Shown one piece after another: positions 38,413 to 47,000 of a DNA stretch of 57,244 nt. The notes below the pieces were generated by a model. The model ran no database searches, was not told the DNA's origin, and was given only the letters and a program-made list of their open reading frames with translations. This DNA is from a candidate division WOR-3 bacterium. GTDB lineage: Bacteria > Hydrothermota > Tepidihabitantia > Tepidihabitantales > JBDRVQ01. Both the position numbers and the translations under genes were made by a program. The stretch lies in assembly GCA_039801905.1 (NCBI GenBank), contig JBDRVQ010000009.1:1-57244 (forward strand). Reading direction: 5' to 3'. The first letter of the stretch is position 1, and each line of letters opens with the position of its first letter.

Positions 38413-40182
38413 TTAAGGAGTAATTATTATCTTCCCTTTTCTCTGTAAGGAAGGCGAAGAAAGGGAGAAGAAATATAACCCAGCCCCGAGGCGATCATTC
38501 AAAACGAATTCTTTTCCTTCTATTTTCTTTTCCTCAGAAGAAATCATCCGACCCTCTCTGGTATAGATTTCCACCTTCACCTTGCCCGAGAAAAATTGGG
38601 GGAGGGAAATTCGGAGGTTCTCTTTTTTCCGAAGGAAAATTACAGGCGGGGTTTCTCTTAATAACCGAGATAAGGGCGATGTCAAGATACCAACCGAACC
38701 GAGAATGGTAAAAGGTCGGGGAGTGATGACGGAGACGGTCTCCGAAGAGGTGAAGACCCAGAAACGGAGATAACAACTCTCCGAAGGAAAGTTGGGAATT
38801 TGCCATTGCTTAAAGCCATTATTGGGCAGGTTATCAAAAATTGTGAGCCAGGGGCCATTCCGACCCGTAGAAGAGAACTCAATCTTTACCGTAGAATTTT
38901 GGTAATTGGGCACGGCACTGAGCCAGCGGATGAAGTTTGCCGAACCAGCATAAAACCTTTCGCCCCCCTTGGGAAAGATTGGGTTAATCACCAGTTGGCT
39001 CGGTTCCGATGTCTCCTTAAAAAAACGGAACCGGTTGCGTGCGTTAGGCCAAGAACCTTCCCTCAAAACTAAGGCGATATCCGGATAGCCATTATTATCA
39101 CAATCACCGCCAACTCTCAATGCCTGACCATAGCCCTCAGGTGGGGTAATAATCCGAACCGTCTCCTGCCAAGTACCACCACCCGTGCCCAACCAGATTT
39201 TTAAGGTGCAATTTCCCTGCGCCACAATATCGCAGAAACCGTCAACATTCATATCAAAAAGGTCAATCCGATAGAAATTGCCGGTTGCCGGTAAATTTCC
39301 CGAAAGGTTTACCCAAGTATCACCTACAACATTAAACTTAAAGACCATAACCCCACCCTGCGGATTGATAAAACCTAAATCCTTTCCGCCATCATTATCA
39401 ACATCACCAAAGGCAACACTCCGGTAAGCAATAGAACCTGGGGAGGGTAGATTCCGATGGGCCAAGATAAAGTTTCCTTGGCCATCCCCAAAGTAGACAC
39501 TGCCGGATTGGTGCGTCGCGCAAAAGTCAACCTTACCATCCCGATTGACATCGCCGAAGGAGAATTCGTCATAAGAATTCCCACCCAAGAAACCAAAACT
39601 TCTTCGCCAGGTCCCATTCCTTAGGTTGAGATAGATATGAATCCCATCATCAGCCCCGAAGGAGACCGCTCCCACATCTAAGTAACCATCGTTATCAATG
39701 TCAGCAAAATCGGTGCCAAACATCCCCCAATCCTGACCGTGAGTTCCCAAACTATCATCCCAGGGAATCCAGTTCCTTCCGGTGCCATCCCCCAAAGCGA
39801 CCTCCATCACCTGATCCCCAAAATCATTACCGGAGTAGTTGTGATGCATCCCGTAACCACAATCCAAATAACCATCATTATTGACATCGCCAATTGCTAT
39901 GCCTCCGTAACCAAAATCACCATTCATATAAACCGACCAGTTACCTCGTCCATCACCAAACCAGACCATTATCCCGTGCTCATCGGTATTGACATAAGGA
40001 GAACCGTGGTCGCCAATGGAGAGTAAATCCAATTTGCCATCATTATTGATGTCCACCATTTCCAACTCGGTTCTTCCCCCTTCCAAAGTCGGCGGGATTA
40101 GACCCGAAGATGATTCAATATATTGAAGAGGGTAAGCAATAGTGAAAAAAAGTAAATTAAGAAAGATTAATTCTCTCTTCAT
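38413..40182 (-). CDS. Secreted FG-GAP/VCBS-repeat protein with C-terminal sorting-type domain
   Basis: A 589-residue protein. The signal peptide is short (about 17 residues). Repeats with the calcium-binding form D-x-(D/N)-x-D-G and a following FGDVNRDGKVDF-type strand run from about residue 30 to 390, building an integrin-like propeller. A beta sandwich follows (INPIFPKGGERFYAG), then the C-terminal domain SGKVKVEIYTREGRMI...GAGLYFFSLSS with basic end RKGKIIITP. The ATG lies six bases after a TATAAT box, so translation is probably leaderless. Confidence 0.85.
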   Translation of the reverse strand: MKRELIFLNLLFFTIAYPLQYIESSSGLIPPTLEGGRTELEMVDINNDGKLDLLSIGDHGSPYVNTDEHGIMVWFGDGRGNWSVYMNGDFGYGGIAIGDVNNDGYLDCGYGMHHNYSGNDFGDQVMEVALGDGTGRNWIPWDDSLGTHGQDWGMFGTDFADIDNDGYLDVGAVSFGADDGIHIYLNLRNGTWRRSFGFLGGNSYDEFSFGDVNRDGKVDFCATHQSGSVYFGDGQGNFILAHRNLPSPGSIAYRSVAFGDVDNDGGKDLGFINPQGGVMVFKFNVVGDTWVNLSGNLPATGNFYRIDLFDMNVDGFCDIVAQGNCTLKIWLGTGGGTWQETVRIITPPEGYGQALRVGGDCDNNGYPDIALVLREGSWPNARNRFRFFKETSEPSQLVINPIFPKGGERFYAGSANFIRWLSAVPNYQNSTVKIEFSSTGRNGPWLTIFDNLPNNGFKQWQIPNFPSESCYLRFWVFTSSETVSVITPRPFTILGSVGILTSPLSRLLRETPPVIFLRKKENLRISLPQFFSGKVKVEIYTREGRMISSEEKKIEGKEFVLNDRLGAGLYFFSLSSPSLQRKGKIIITP

Positions 40183-40188
40183 AATTGG

Positions 40189-40216
40189 ATTATAGGGAAA
40201 ATGGGTAAAAAATCAA
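40189..40216 (-). promoter_or_regulatory. Promoter of the FG-GAP gene (leaderless type)
   Basis: Minus strand TTGATT (40211-40216), 16-base spacer, TATAAT (40189-40194), six bases before ATG 40182. The divergent aminopeptidase gene appears to use the overlapping TTGACT at 40220 with a weaker -10 box, and its start region carries TAGTTATAAGAT (40245-40256). Confidence 0.7.
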
Positions 40217-40279
40217 GAGTTGACTTTTTAAGAAAAATGGTTAATAGTTATAAGATAGGTAAGGTATTAAGGAGAAAAT

Positions 40280-41383
40280 ATGAAAGACAAGAGGATTGAA
40301 AGATGGGCTTCCCTTTTATTAGACTACTCCTTAGGGATAGAACCAAAACAACTCTTCCTTATCCAGGGAACACCCTTAGCCATGCCCTTAATCAATGAGG
40401 TCTATCGTCAAGCTCTGAAAAGAAGAGCCTTTCCCTATGTGAAACTGACCGGCGAAGGAACAACGGAAATCTTCTACCAAGAGGCAAACGAAGAGCAACT
40501 TAAATACATCTCGCCGATGGAGAAGTTGGAAGTGGAAAAGATTGATGCCTCTTTAAGAATCATTGCCGAATGGAATAGAAAATCCTTAACCAATATTGAT
40601 CCGAAAAGATTGGCTTTGGCACGGAAGGCGCGAAGCCCAATCTTTGAGCGTTTTTTAACCCGAGCGGCGAAAGGAGAACTTCGGTGGTGTCTTACCGCCT
40701 ATCCGGATTATGCCCAAGCGCAGGATGCCGAGATGTCCTTAGAAGAGTTTGCCGAGTTTATCTTTAACGCCGGTTGGCTCAATAACCCCGACCCGATTAA
40801 AAAATGGCGAAAGTTCTCCGAAAGCCAAAAACAGACAATTAAAATTCTTCAAAGAAAAGAGACAATCACGATTAAGGCACCCGGAACCGACCTAAAACTT
40901 TCGGTTAAAGGGCGGAGATGGATAAATTGCGACGGTAAGGAAAACTTCCCGGATGGTGAAATCTTTACCGCCCCGGTCGAAGACTCAATTCAAGGTGAGA
41001 TAACCTACTCTTTCCCGGCGGTCTATGCCGGCAAGGAAGTAGCGGGTGTTAAACTTGTCTTCAAAAATGGTGAGGTGAAGGAAGCGAAAGCGGAAAAAGG
41101 TGAAGAATACTTAAAGGCGATGATTAATATGGACCCGGGCGCAAAAAGGGTTGGTGAATTTTCCTTCGGTACTAACTACGGTATAAAGAAATTCATCAAG
41201 AATATCCTCTTTGACGAAAAGATTGGGGGGACAATCCATCTGGCGCTCGGTTCTTCTTACCCGGAAACCGGTGGCGTTAATAAATCCGGGCTCCACTGGG
41301 ATATGATTTGCGACCTGCGAAAAGAAGGCGAAGTCTATGCCGATGGGGAACTCATTTACAAAAATGGCAAGTTCCTCATTTAA
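40280..41383 (+). CDS. M29-family aminopeptidase
   Basis: A 367-residue metal-dependent aminopeptidase of the M29 family (Thermus aminopeptidase T type), removing N-terminal residues from peptides in the cytoplasm. The N-terminal domain contains DYSLGIEPKQLFLIQG. Metal ligands lie in FPDGEIFTAPVEDSI, in GVNKSGLHWDM and near GSSYPETGG, all in the usual order. GGAGAAAAT precedes ATG 40280. Transcribed alone. Confidence 0.92.
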   Translation: MKDKRIERWASLLLDYSLGIEPKQLFLIQGTPLAMPLINEVYRQALKRRAFPYVKLTGEGTTEIFYQEANEEQLKYISPMEKLEVEKIDASLRIIAEWNRKSLTNIDPKRLALARKARSPIFERFLTRAAKGELRWCLTAYPDYAQAQDAEMSLEEFAEFIFNAGWLNNPDPIKKWRKFSESQKQTIKILQRKETITIKAPGTDLKLSVKGRRWINCDGKENFPDGEIFTAPVEDSIQGEITYSFPAVYAGKEVAGVKLVFKNGEVKEAKAEKGEEYLKAMINMDPGAKRVGEFSFGTNYGIKKFIKNILFDEKIGGTIHLALGSSYPETGGVNKSGLHWDMICDLRKEGEVYADGELIYKNGKFLI

Positions 41384-41386
41384 ATC

Positions 41387-41415
41387 TTGACATTGACCAA
41401 AATCTCAGTTATACT
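41387..41415 (+). promoter_or_regulatory. Promoter of the Y1-transposase-like gene (leaderless type)
   Basis: TTGACA (41387-41392), 17-base spacer, TATACT (41410-41415). Only five bases lie between the -10 box and ATG 41421, and no Shine-Dalgarno site can fit. Confidence 0.8.
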
Positions 41416-41420
41416 TCTCT

Positions 41421-42278
41421 ATGAGTAACTACTACTATATCGCCTCCGCGAAACAACGGAGAAACTTTCAAGAGGAAGATTTTAAGATATTTTTAGCCAA
41501 ACTGGAAGAATCCCTCTATGTTAATAACGCTACCCTCTATGCCTTCTCTTTTCTGCCTCCCCGTTTCCACCTCCTCTTAGAAAGCCGCGAGCCAAAGATT
41601 GACAGATTTATGCAGCATCTCAATGTTTCCTTCGCTATGGTCTTAAAATTACAACGCAATCATCAAGGACCACTCTTCTCCGGAAGGTATACCGCCTATC
41701 CCTTTACTAATAAAAATTATCTCCTGCCGGTTTCCCAATATCTCCACCTCCTCCACCTTGCTCAAAATCCTAATTCCCCTCTCGTCTATCCCTGGTCTTC
41801 GCTTCCCGGTTATCTGAATGAGAGAAAGGCAATAAAGTTTATTACCTACGAAACAATCCTGAAAGCGGCTGGTGGGCGAAAGGGCTACGAGAGAAAGTTG
41901 AAGATTTTAGCAAAAAAGATAAATCCCCAAGAGGCACTTGACCAACTCTTTCACCGGATGAAACCGGCGGTTCCTAAAAAGGGGGAAGGGAAAAGGATCA
42001 AGCCGGAAATCGTGATGAGAATTGTTGCCCAAGCCTTCGGCTTAAAGAAAGAAGAATTACTCCTCACCCATATGAAGGGGAAGATAAGGGGTATCGCTGC
42101 GGAATTTCTCCTCAAATTCTCCCAATTGACCCAGAATGAGATTGGTCAACTTTTGGGTGGCATCGGCTATTCCGCCGTCAGCCATCTCCGCTACCGGATG
42201 CGCGAAAGATTAATGAAGGATGAAAAATTAAGAGAAAAGTTTCAAAAGATTGAGGAGCAACTCCTTGCCTTAGTTTAA
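41421..42278 (+). CDS. Degenerate Y1-transposase (RayT-like) protein with DnaA-like helix-turn-helix
   Basis: A 285-residue protein. Residues 1-140 follow the Y1/REP-associated transposase fold, but the HUH motif (usually PNHVHLL) reads PPRFHLL, so the first His is Arg. A Tyr in SQYLHLL remains at the usual catalytic position. From about residue 190 comes a domain like the DnaA C-terminus: VMRIVAQAFGLKKEELL, then LTQNEIGQLLGGIGYSAVSH. The metal site is probably lost, so this may be a domesticated DNA-binding protein rather than an active transposase. It has its own promoter and sits between unrelated genes. Confidence 0.8.
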   Translation: MSNYYYIASAKQRRNFQEEDFKIFLAKLEESLYVNNATLYAFSFLPPRFHLLLESREPKIDRFMQHLNVSFAMVLKLQRNHQGPLFSGRYTAYPFTNKNYLLPVSQYLHLLHLAQNPNSPLVYPWSSLPGYLNERKAIKFITYETILKAAGGRKGYERKLKILAKKINPQEALDQLFHRMKPAVPKKGEGKRIKPEIVMRIVAQAFGLKKEELLLTHMKGKIRGIAAEFLLKFSQLTQNEIGQLLGGIGYSAVSHLRYRMRERLMKDEKLREKFQKIEEQLLALV

Positions 42279-42288
42279 GTAATTATTC

Positions 42289-43650
42289 TTATTTCACTTT
42301 TGTCACCCTCCGGACGAGATTCAACTTTTCCGTCCGCAGGCGGAGAAAATAAACCCCGGGTGTGAGTCTCTCACCGTCTAAGGAAACTTGGTAATTACCC
42401 GGGAGGGAGTGTTTGTTTGCCAAAACTTTAAGGAGTTTCCCGTCAACCGAATAAAGGGCAAGGTCCACCGCAGCGGCTTCTTTTAGGAAATAATTGACCG
42501 TCGCCGTATGGGAGAAGATATTGGGCGAAACCCTTAAAATCTCTTCCTCCATCTTCTTCTCTTTTCCCTCTTTCATTCCGACAACATTTAATTGGTAGTA
42601 CTCCACGGAGGAGAGGACATGGGTATCCGCTGTCGCCCGACCGCCAAAGACCCAAATTCCCGGGATGCCACCAGTATTGCGGTCACCGGGGATAAAGACA
42701 CCCGCATGATTTCTCCTCGCCTGATTGAGATAGGTGAATGTTGACCAGGTGTTATTTGTCACATCATAGATGAAACACTGGTTAGTTTCGTTGGGCCATT
42801 TGCCATTACCAGCAACGATGATTTTATTGGCGAAACCATAGGGAGATGTGGAATCAAAGCCGAAGGCGCGGGTCTCACCAGAAGAATCGGGCAAATCCGC
42901 AACTCTTACCCAACCCGCGGAAGGATTTTCTGGGTCAAAGACCTCAACAATCTTTTGGGCATAAAGGTAGGTGCCGTTAAAGATGTCTCCCCCGATAGCA
43001 TATATCTTATTATTAACTACGGCGGTTGTGATATAAGTCCGGGCAAGATTCAAATTGGCTTCGGTAATCCTTGACCACCGGGAACCGGCCGGTGCCAATG
43101 GGTCAAAGACCCAGGTCTCACTAGAAACATAAGGGGAGAGGGACTCATTAAAGCCGCCGAAGACATACATCTTATTATTGTAAACGACATTGGCACCCGG
43201 AATGGGAATCCGGACACCACCAATTCGCATCGGTAGAGGATCGGTATCAATCGTCCGTACGGTATTGCTCATTGGATAATAAACTTGAACTGCCGCCGTC
43301 TTTGGTCCACCAGCGGTTCGGCCACCCACAATGTAGAGACCATAGGTATCAATCTCGGAATAGTTATCTTTTAAGATGCAGATGTTATAGTTAGAGACCG
43401 GAATCGGCATTGACACCCCCATACTGCGATAGATTCCGGAATCCGGAATGAAGCACCAGACTGCGCCACTCGTTGAATTGTCGCTCAACCTACCGCCTAA
43501 GAAATAGACCTTGCCGGTCTTTGGGAAGTATTCGCCATCAAACCGAGTGAAGCGGAAACCAGTCGTCGGTGGTCCATACTGCCAGGTCTGGGCTGCAAGA
43601 AGGGATAAAGATAGGGTTAAAAAGAGAAGATACTTACCCTTCATAAACAC
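42289..43650 (-). CDS. Secreted kelch-repeat protein with C-terminal sorting-type domain
   Basis: A 453-residue protein with a signal peptide ending near LLAAQ. About six kelch units (KVYFLGGRLS, MYVFGGFNES, KIYAIGGDIF, GIWVFGGRAT) form a propeller up to about residue 355. The C-terminal domain begins RVSPNIFSHTATVNYFL and ends GVYFLRLRTEKLNLVRRVTKVK. Layout as in the protein at 33448-34767, but the sequences are not close. Ligand unknown. Confidence 0.85.
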   Translation of the reverse strand: MFMKGKYLLFLTLSLSLLAAQTWQYGPPTTGFRFTRFDGEYFPKTGKVYFLGGRLSDNSTSGAVWCFIPDSGIYRSMGVSMPIPVSNYNICILKDNYSEIDTYGLYIVGGRTAGGPKTAAVQVYYPMSNTVRTIDTDPLPMRIGGVRIPIPGANVVYNNKMYVFGGFNESLSPYVSSETWVFDPLAPAGSRWSRITEANLNLARTYITTAVVNNKIYAIGGDIFNGTYLYAQKIVEVFDPENPSAGWVRVADLPDSSGETRAFGFDSTSPYGFANKIIVAGNGKWPNETNQCFIYDVTNNTWSTFTYLNQARRNHAGVFIPGDRNTGGIPGIWVFGGRATADTHVLSSVEYYQLNVVGMKEGKEKKMEEEILRVSPNIFSHTATVNYFLKEAAAVDLALYSVDGKLLKVLANKHSLPGNYQVSLDGERLTPGVYFLRLRTEKLNLVRRVTKVK

Positions 43651-43671
43651 CTCCGTTGGCTTTCATAATTA

Positions 43672-43699
43672 ATGATAAGAAAAAGATAATCTTTGTCAA
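43672..43699 (-). promoter_or_regulatory. Promoter of the kelch gene at 43650
   Basis: Minus strand TTGACA (43694-43699), 16-base spacer, TATCAT (43672-43677), followed by GGAGGTG close to ATG 43650. Confidence 0.75.
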
Positions 43700-43775
43700 G
43701 GGTTTATTTAGGGATTCATTCAAGTTTAAGAAGGCTTTAACCTAAAAATAAGTTATGAAGAAATAAAAAATAAAA

Positions 43776-43975
43776 AGGGGTGTCCCATACAGGGGAGGGG
43801 ATCAGGGGTCTGATAGAAAACCTAAATAGTGGCTTAATAACCGGTCTAAAATTGGGTCTACTTGCAATTCTAATTGAGGGTCTGAAAGGAGGAATAAATC
43901 TAATAGAAGGTCTAATTGTGGAACTAACCAAAAATTGTTAATTTAACCGAAAGCCTAAATCTCAGCTTAACCGAA
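43776..43975 (+). repeat. Dispersed repeat element C
   Basis: Head AGGGGTGTCCCATACAGGGG (43776-43795), then AGGGGATCAGGGG, a diverged form of the heads of A and D. The body of 12-base units continues to about 43975, becoming weaker after TAA 43941. The (G/S)-L-I-x frame is open for roughly 50 codons. The upstream block GAAATTTAGTGTC is not present here. It fills the gap between the kelch gene promoter and the end of the SurA-like gene. Confidence 0.7.
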
Positions 43976-44019
43976 TTTATAAGGAGGGGCATTATTAGGG
44001 ATAGGAAAAGCGACGGTTT

Positions 44020-45315
44020 TTAATACTCTTTGATGTAGGTCCTCTCCGCCACCTTCTTTAAGTATTCCTCAGATTTTTCACTAATCTTCTTCTCCCAGAG
44101 GTAGTTCCTAATCTCATCTTGCAACTCCTCAAAGGGAATGATCCGCTCCTCTTCCTTTTTTAAGACTTTCAAGAGATGGAAACCACCAAGAGTTCCTTCT
44201 GCGGTCTCATTCACCCAAAAGAAGGGTTCGGAGATTTCCCCTTCCTTTAACTTATTCACTATCTCTTGGAAGGCTGGGGGAAGTAGGGCGATGTAGGTCT
44301 CACCCAAATAACCGCCTTTATCTTTTGTTTGGAGATCCTGCGAGTATTCCTGGGCTAAGGAATCAAAACTCTCACCGGCTAAAATCCTCTGCCGGAGCCG
44401 GAGGAGGAAATTTTTCTCCCTGAGCGTATCCTCCCGGGTTGGAATAACTTTCACTAAGATATGGCGCGCGGCAACTTTATTGTCGCTTCTCTTTTCGCAT
44501 CGTAAAATTTGGTAGCCGAGGGAAGAGCGAAAGGGTTCGGAAACTTCTCCTTCTTTCAGAGAGAAGAGGCGCTCCTCAATCTCCGGGGCGAGGGTCCCTT
44601 TCCTTACCCAACCTAAATAACCACCCGATTCCTTTGTCTTCTCGTCTTCGGAAAAGGACTTTGCCACTTCTTCAAAATCGCCACCCCACAAAAGGATATT
44701 ATAGACCTCAAGAATTTTCTTTTGCGCCTTCTTTTCGTTCTCCTCCCCGGGGGTGATGAGACGGAAGATATGGGCTAAGGAGACTATCCCCGGTCTTTTG
44801 GCCAGAGAATCTTTATTCTCTTCGTAAAATTTCTTCACTTCCAAGGGGGAGACAAAGACCTGGAAGAGTCCTTTCTTCTGCAATAATTTTTGCCCCAAGA
44901 TTTTTTTCCGAATCTCTTCTCCGTAACGAATCTTCACCTCCCTTTCGGTCAGACCTTCCTCCTGCAACGCCTTTTGGAAAGCCTCCTCACTGGGAAAGCG
45001 GGCGCGGATATTTTCCCAGACCTTTTCCAGTTCTTTTTCTATTTCCGCTCGGGAGACTTGGATCGTTTCCCTTTCCGCCTCCAGGAGAATGAGTTTTCCT
45101 TGAATCATCCGGGAGAGTGCTTCCTTCCTTAAAATACTATCTGGAAGATCTGTGCCCAACGCCTTCAAAAACTCTATCGCCGTTAATAATTCCGATTGGA
45201 GAACGATCTCTTCCCCCACCACCGCCACTATTCTCTCTACCAAAGAAGAGGCAAGGAGGGAATTGAGGAAAGCAAAGGATAGGAATAGTTTTAGAATACC
45301 GCTTTTGCTTTTCAC
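44020..45315 (-). CDS. SurA-like periplasmic peptidyl-prolyl isomerase
   Basis: A 431-residue chaperone for outer-membrane proteins. A signal peptide (about 22 residues) precedes a SurA N-terminal helical domain (VERIVAVVGEEIVLQSEL). Two parvulin domains follow: VSLAHIFRLI...GGYLGWVRKG around residues 175-275 and AARHILVKVI...GGYLGETYI around 280-390. Domain order matches E. coli SurA. Its start overlaps the upstream PpiC-type gene by four bases. Confidence 0.9.
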   Translation of the reverse strand: MKSKSGILKLFLSFAFLNSLLASSLVERIVAVVGEEIVLQSELLTAIEFLKALGTDLPDSILRKEALSRMIQGKLILLEAERETIQVSRAEIEKELEKVWENIRARFPSEEAFQKALQEEGLTEREVKIRYGEEIRKKILGQKLLQKKGLFQVFVSPLEVKKFYEENKDSLAKRPGIVSLAHIFRLITPGEENEKKAQKKILEVYNILLWGGDFEEVAKSFSEDEKTKESGGYLGWVRKGTLAPEIEERLFSLKEGEVSEPFRSSLGYQILRCEKRSDNKVAARHILVKVIPTREDTLREKNFLLRLRQRILAGESFDSLAQEYSQDLQTKDKGGYLGETYIALLPPAFQEIVNKLKEGEISEPFFWVNETAEGTLGGFHLLKVLKKEEERIIPFEELQDEIRNYLWEKKISEKSEEYLKKVAERTYIKEY

Positions 45316-46109
45316 TTCTGAAAATAAGCCTCCGGTCGGATTTCCACTTTGGTTTTGGAGCGAAGGGCGGCAAGAAGGTTATCAAGATGCTCCCGACTCT
45401 TTCGGTATTTTAGGACATTATTGATATATTCCGAAACATCCTTAAAAGAAATATCCTTCTTTACTTTCTTCTTATCAATAAGTTTAATGATCTGATAACC
45501 CTCTTGGGTCTTAATCACCTCGGAGATGGAATTTGGTGCCAAGGAGAAGATTATCTCCTCTAAGGTTGGGTCATTTAAACTTCCCCGGGGAATGTAGAGC
45601 GACTCCTCTCCTCCTTTTAGGACTAAATCCTGGGAGAACTCTTGGGCCAATGCCTTAAAGTCCTTACCCGATTTAATCGCCGCCAGTAAAGAATTGGCTA
45701 AATTCTCATCGGCAACCACAATCCGAGAAATTTTTACCTCATAGAGAAACTCTTCCTTATGTTTATTAAAATAGTCAAGGGCTTCCGCCGGGCTGACGGT
45801 GATTTTTCCAACTTCTTCTTCCACAAATTCGTTCACCAGATAGTCCTTAACTAATTGCTCCAATCGGTATTTAATATCCTCTCTCTTATCCAGTCCTTTT
45901 CTCTTTGCCTCCTGATATAAGAGTTCGGCGGAGACCCATTTTTCTAAGACCTGGGACAGGTTCTCTTTTGGCAATTCCACTCCGCTGGGGAGTTGGGCAT
46001 CAAGTGCCTTCTTTGTGAGATAGGAGTTACCAACCCGGGCGATATAATCCCCTTTTTCGCAGAATAAAATTAAAAAGGCAAAAAGGACCAAAAGGATGAT
46101 CTTTTTCAT
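45312..46109 (-). CDS. PpiC/PrsA-type foldase, probable lipoprotein
   Basis: A protein of about 265 residues. The signal sequence MKKIILLVLFAFLILFC ends in Cys, so it is probably lipid-anchored, with Phe at -1 as in the LivJ protein. IARVGNSYLTKKALDAQL is a SurA_N-like start, and a single parvulin domain covers about residues 125-225 (VKISRIVVADENLA...LAQEFSQD). I start at ATG 46109, preceded by GAGGAG; a longer frame to 46226 overlaps the gene upstream and begins with a basic stretch lacking a signal. Confidence 0.85.
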   Translation of the reverse strand: MKKIILLVLFAFLILFCEKGDYIARVGNSYLTKKALDAQLPSGVELPKENLSQVLEKWVSAELLYQEAKRKGLDKREDIKYRLEQLVKDYLVNEFVEEEVGKITVSPAEALDYFNKHKEEFLYEVKISRIVVADENLANSLLAAIKSGKDFKALAQEFSQDLVLKGGEESLYIPRGSLNDPTLEEIIFSLAPNSISEVIKTQEGYQIIKLIDKKKVKKDISFKDVSEYINNVLKYRKSREHLDNLLAALRSKTKVEIRPEAYFQK

Positions 46110-46173
46110 TTTTTCTCCTCTCTTCTTAATTTTTAACCCGATTAACACAAGAATTGCCTTTCCCTTGGGATTA

Positions 46174-46956
46174 CTATTCCTCCTCAATCTCAAACTTCTC
46201 TTTTTTATAACCTTTCGGCAATTCAAAAAGGTTTGCCTTCATCTCTTCCCTTTTCACTTCTTTTAATTCCATAGCAAATGTCCTTTTTCCCTTCTCGTAG
46301 CCAATTATCTTTACCGGAATACCGGAAAATCCCTCCTTCTCTTCTCTTCTCACTTGATAGAAACGGGAAGAGAAATCTTTTGCTATCTCCGAAAAGAAAT
46401 CTCCCATGTCTTCCATCACCTTCAACTCTTCTGGTTTCAATCCAATCTTTTTGCCGTCAGTCGCCCAGACCTCTTCTACCTTCTTATTCCCCTCGTAGAC
46501 TTCGTATTTATCGCAGAGCCATTGGTTTACCTTCTCGCCGCTTTTCACTTTTTTATAAAGCCTCTTTGGTCCCTCAGGTGCGCTCTTCCCTTTCCACATC
46601 TCTTCAACCCTTTTTCTTTCTTCTGGGGGTAAATTCTTTAAATTTTCTTCCATCATCTTCATTACCTCTTCCATCCGCCTTTTCATCTGTGCCCGATCCC
46701 CTTTGGTAATCTCAAAATAGGATTTCTTTTTCTGGTCAATTGACCAGAACACCTCTTTATCACTCCGGAAGATAAAAGTCATCTCCTCCTCTTTACCCTT
46801 CACATCCGCGCGCATTCGGTCTTTCTCAATGTAAGTGGTATGAGTGATCCTCTCCTTCCCTTCCGCATCTTCATATTCCACTACCATCCGCACGCCAGCC
46901 TCAACCGTAAGAAAGGTAAGAAAAAGTATCAAAATTAAACCTTCTATCTTTTTCAT
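46174..46956 (-). CDS. DUF4412-like exported protein
   Basis: A 260-residue protein with a signal peptide ending near TVEAG. RMVVEYEDAEGKERITHT and FRSDKEVFWSIDQKKKSYFEI resemble DUF4412-type proteins, which share an outer-membrane-lipoprotein-carrier-like beta fold. The middle (MKRRMEEVMKMMEENLKN) is a charged helix. Function unknown; given the two foldases downstream, a periplasmic or outer-membrane role is plausible. Confidence 0.65.
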   Translation of the reverse strand: MKKIEGLILILFLTFLTVEAGVRMVVEYEDAEGKERITHTTYIEKDRMRADVKGKEEEMTFIFRSDKEVFWSIDQKKKSYFEITKGDRAQMKRRMEEVMKMMEENLKNLPPEERKRVEEMWKGKSAPEGPKRLYKKVKSGEKVNQWLCDKYEVYEGNKKVEEVWATDGKKIGLKPEELKVMEDMGDFFSEIAKDFSSRFYQVRREEKEGFSGIPVKIIGYEKGKRTFAMELKEVKREEMKANLFELPKGYKKEKFEIEEE

Positions 46957-46972
46957 TTAACACCTCAATTTG

Positions 46973-47000
46973 ATTATAAGGGGCTAAAAGATTTAGTCAA
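46973..47000 (-). promoter_or_regulatory. Promoter of the DUF4412-foldase operon
   Basis: Minus strand TTGACT (46995-47000), 16-base spacer, TATAAT (46973-46978); GAGGTG lies upstream of ATG 46956. The -35 box overlaps the last codons of hflX. Confidence 0.8.
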
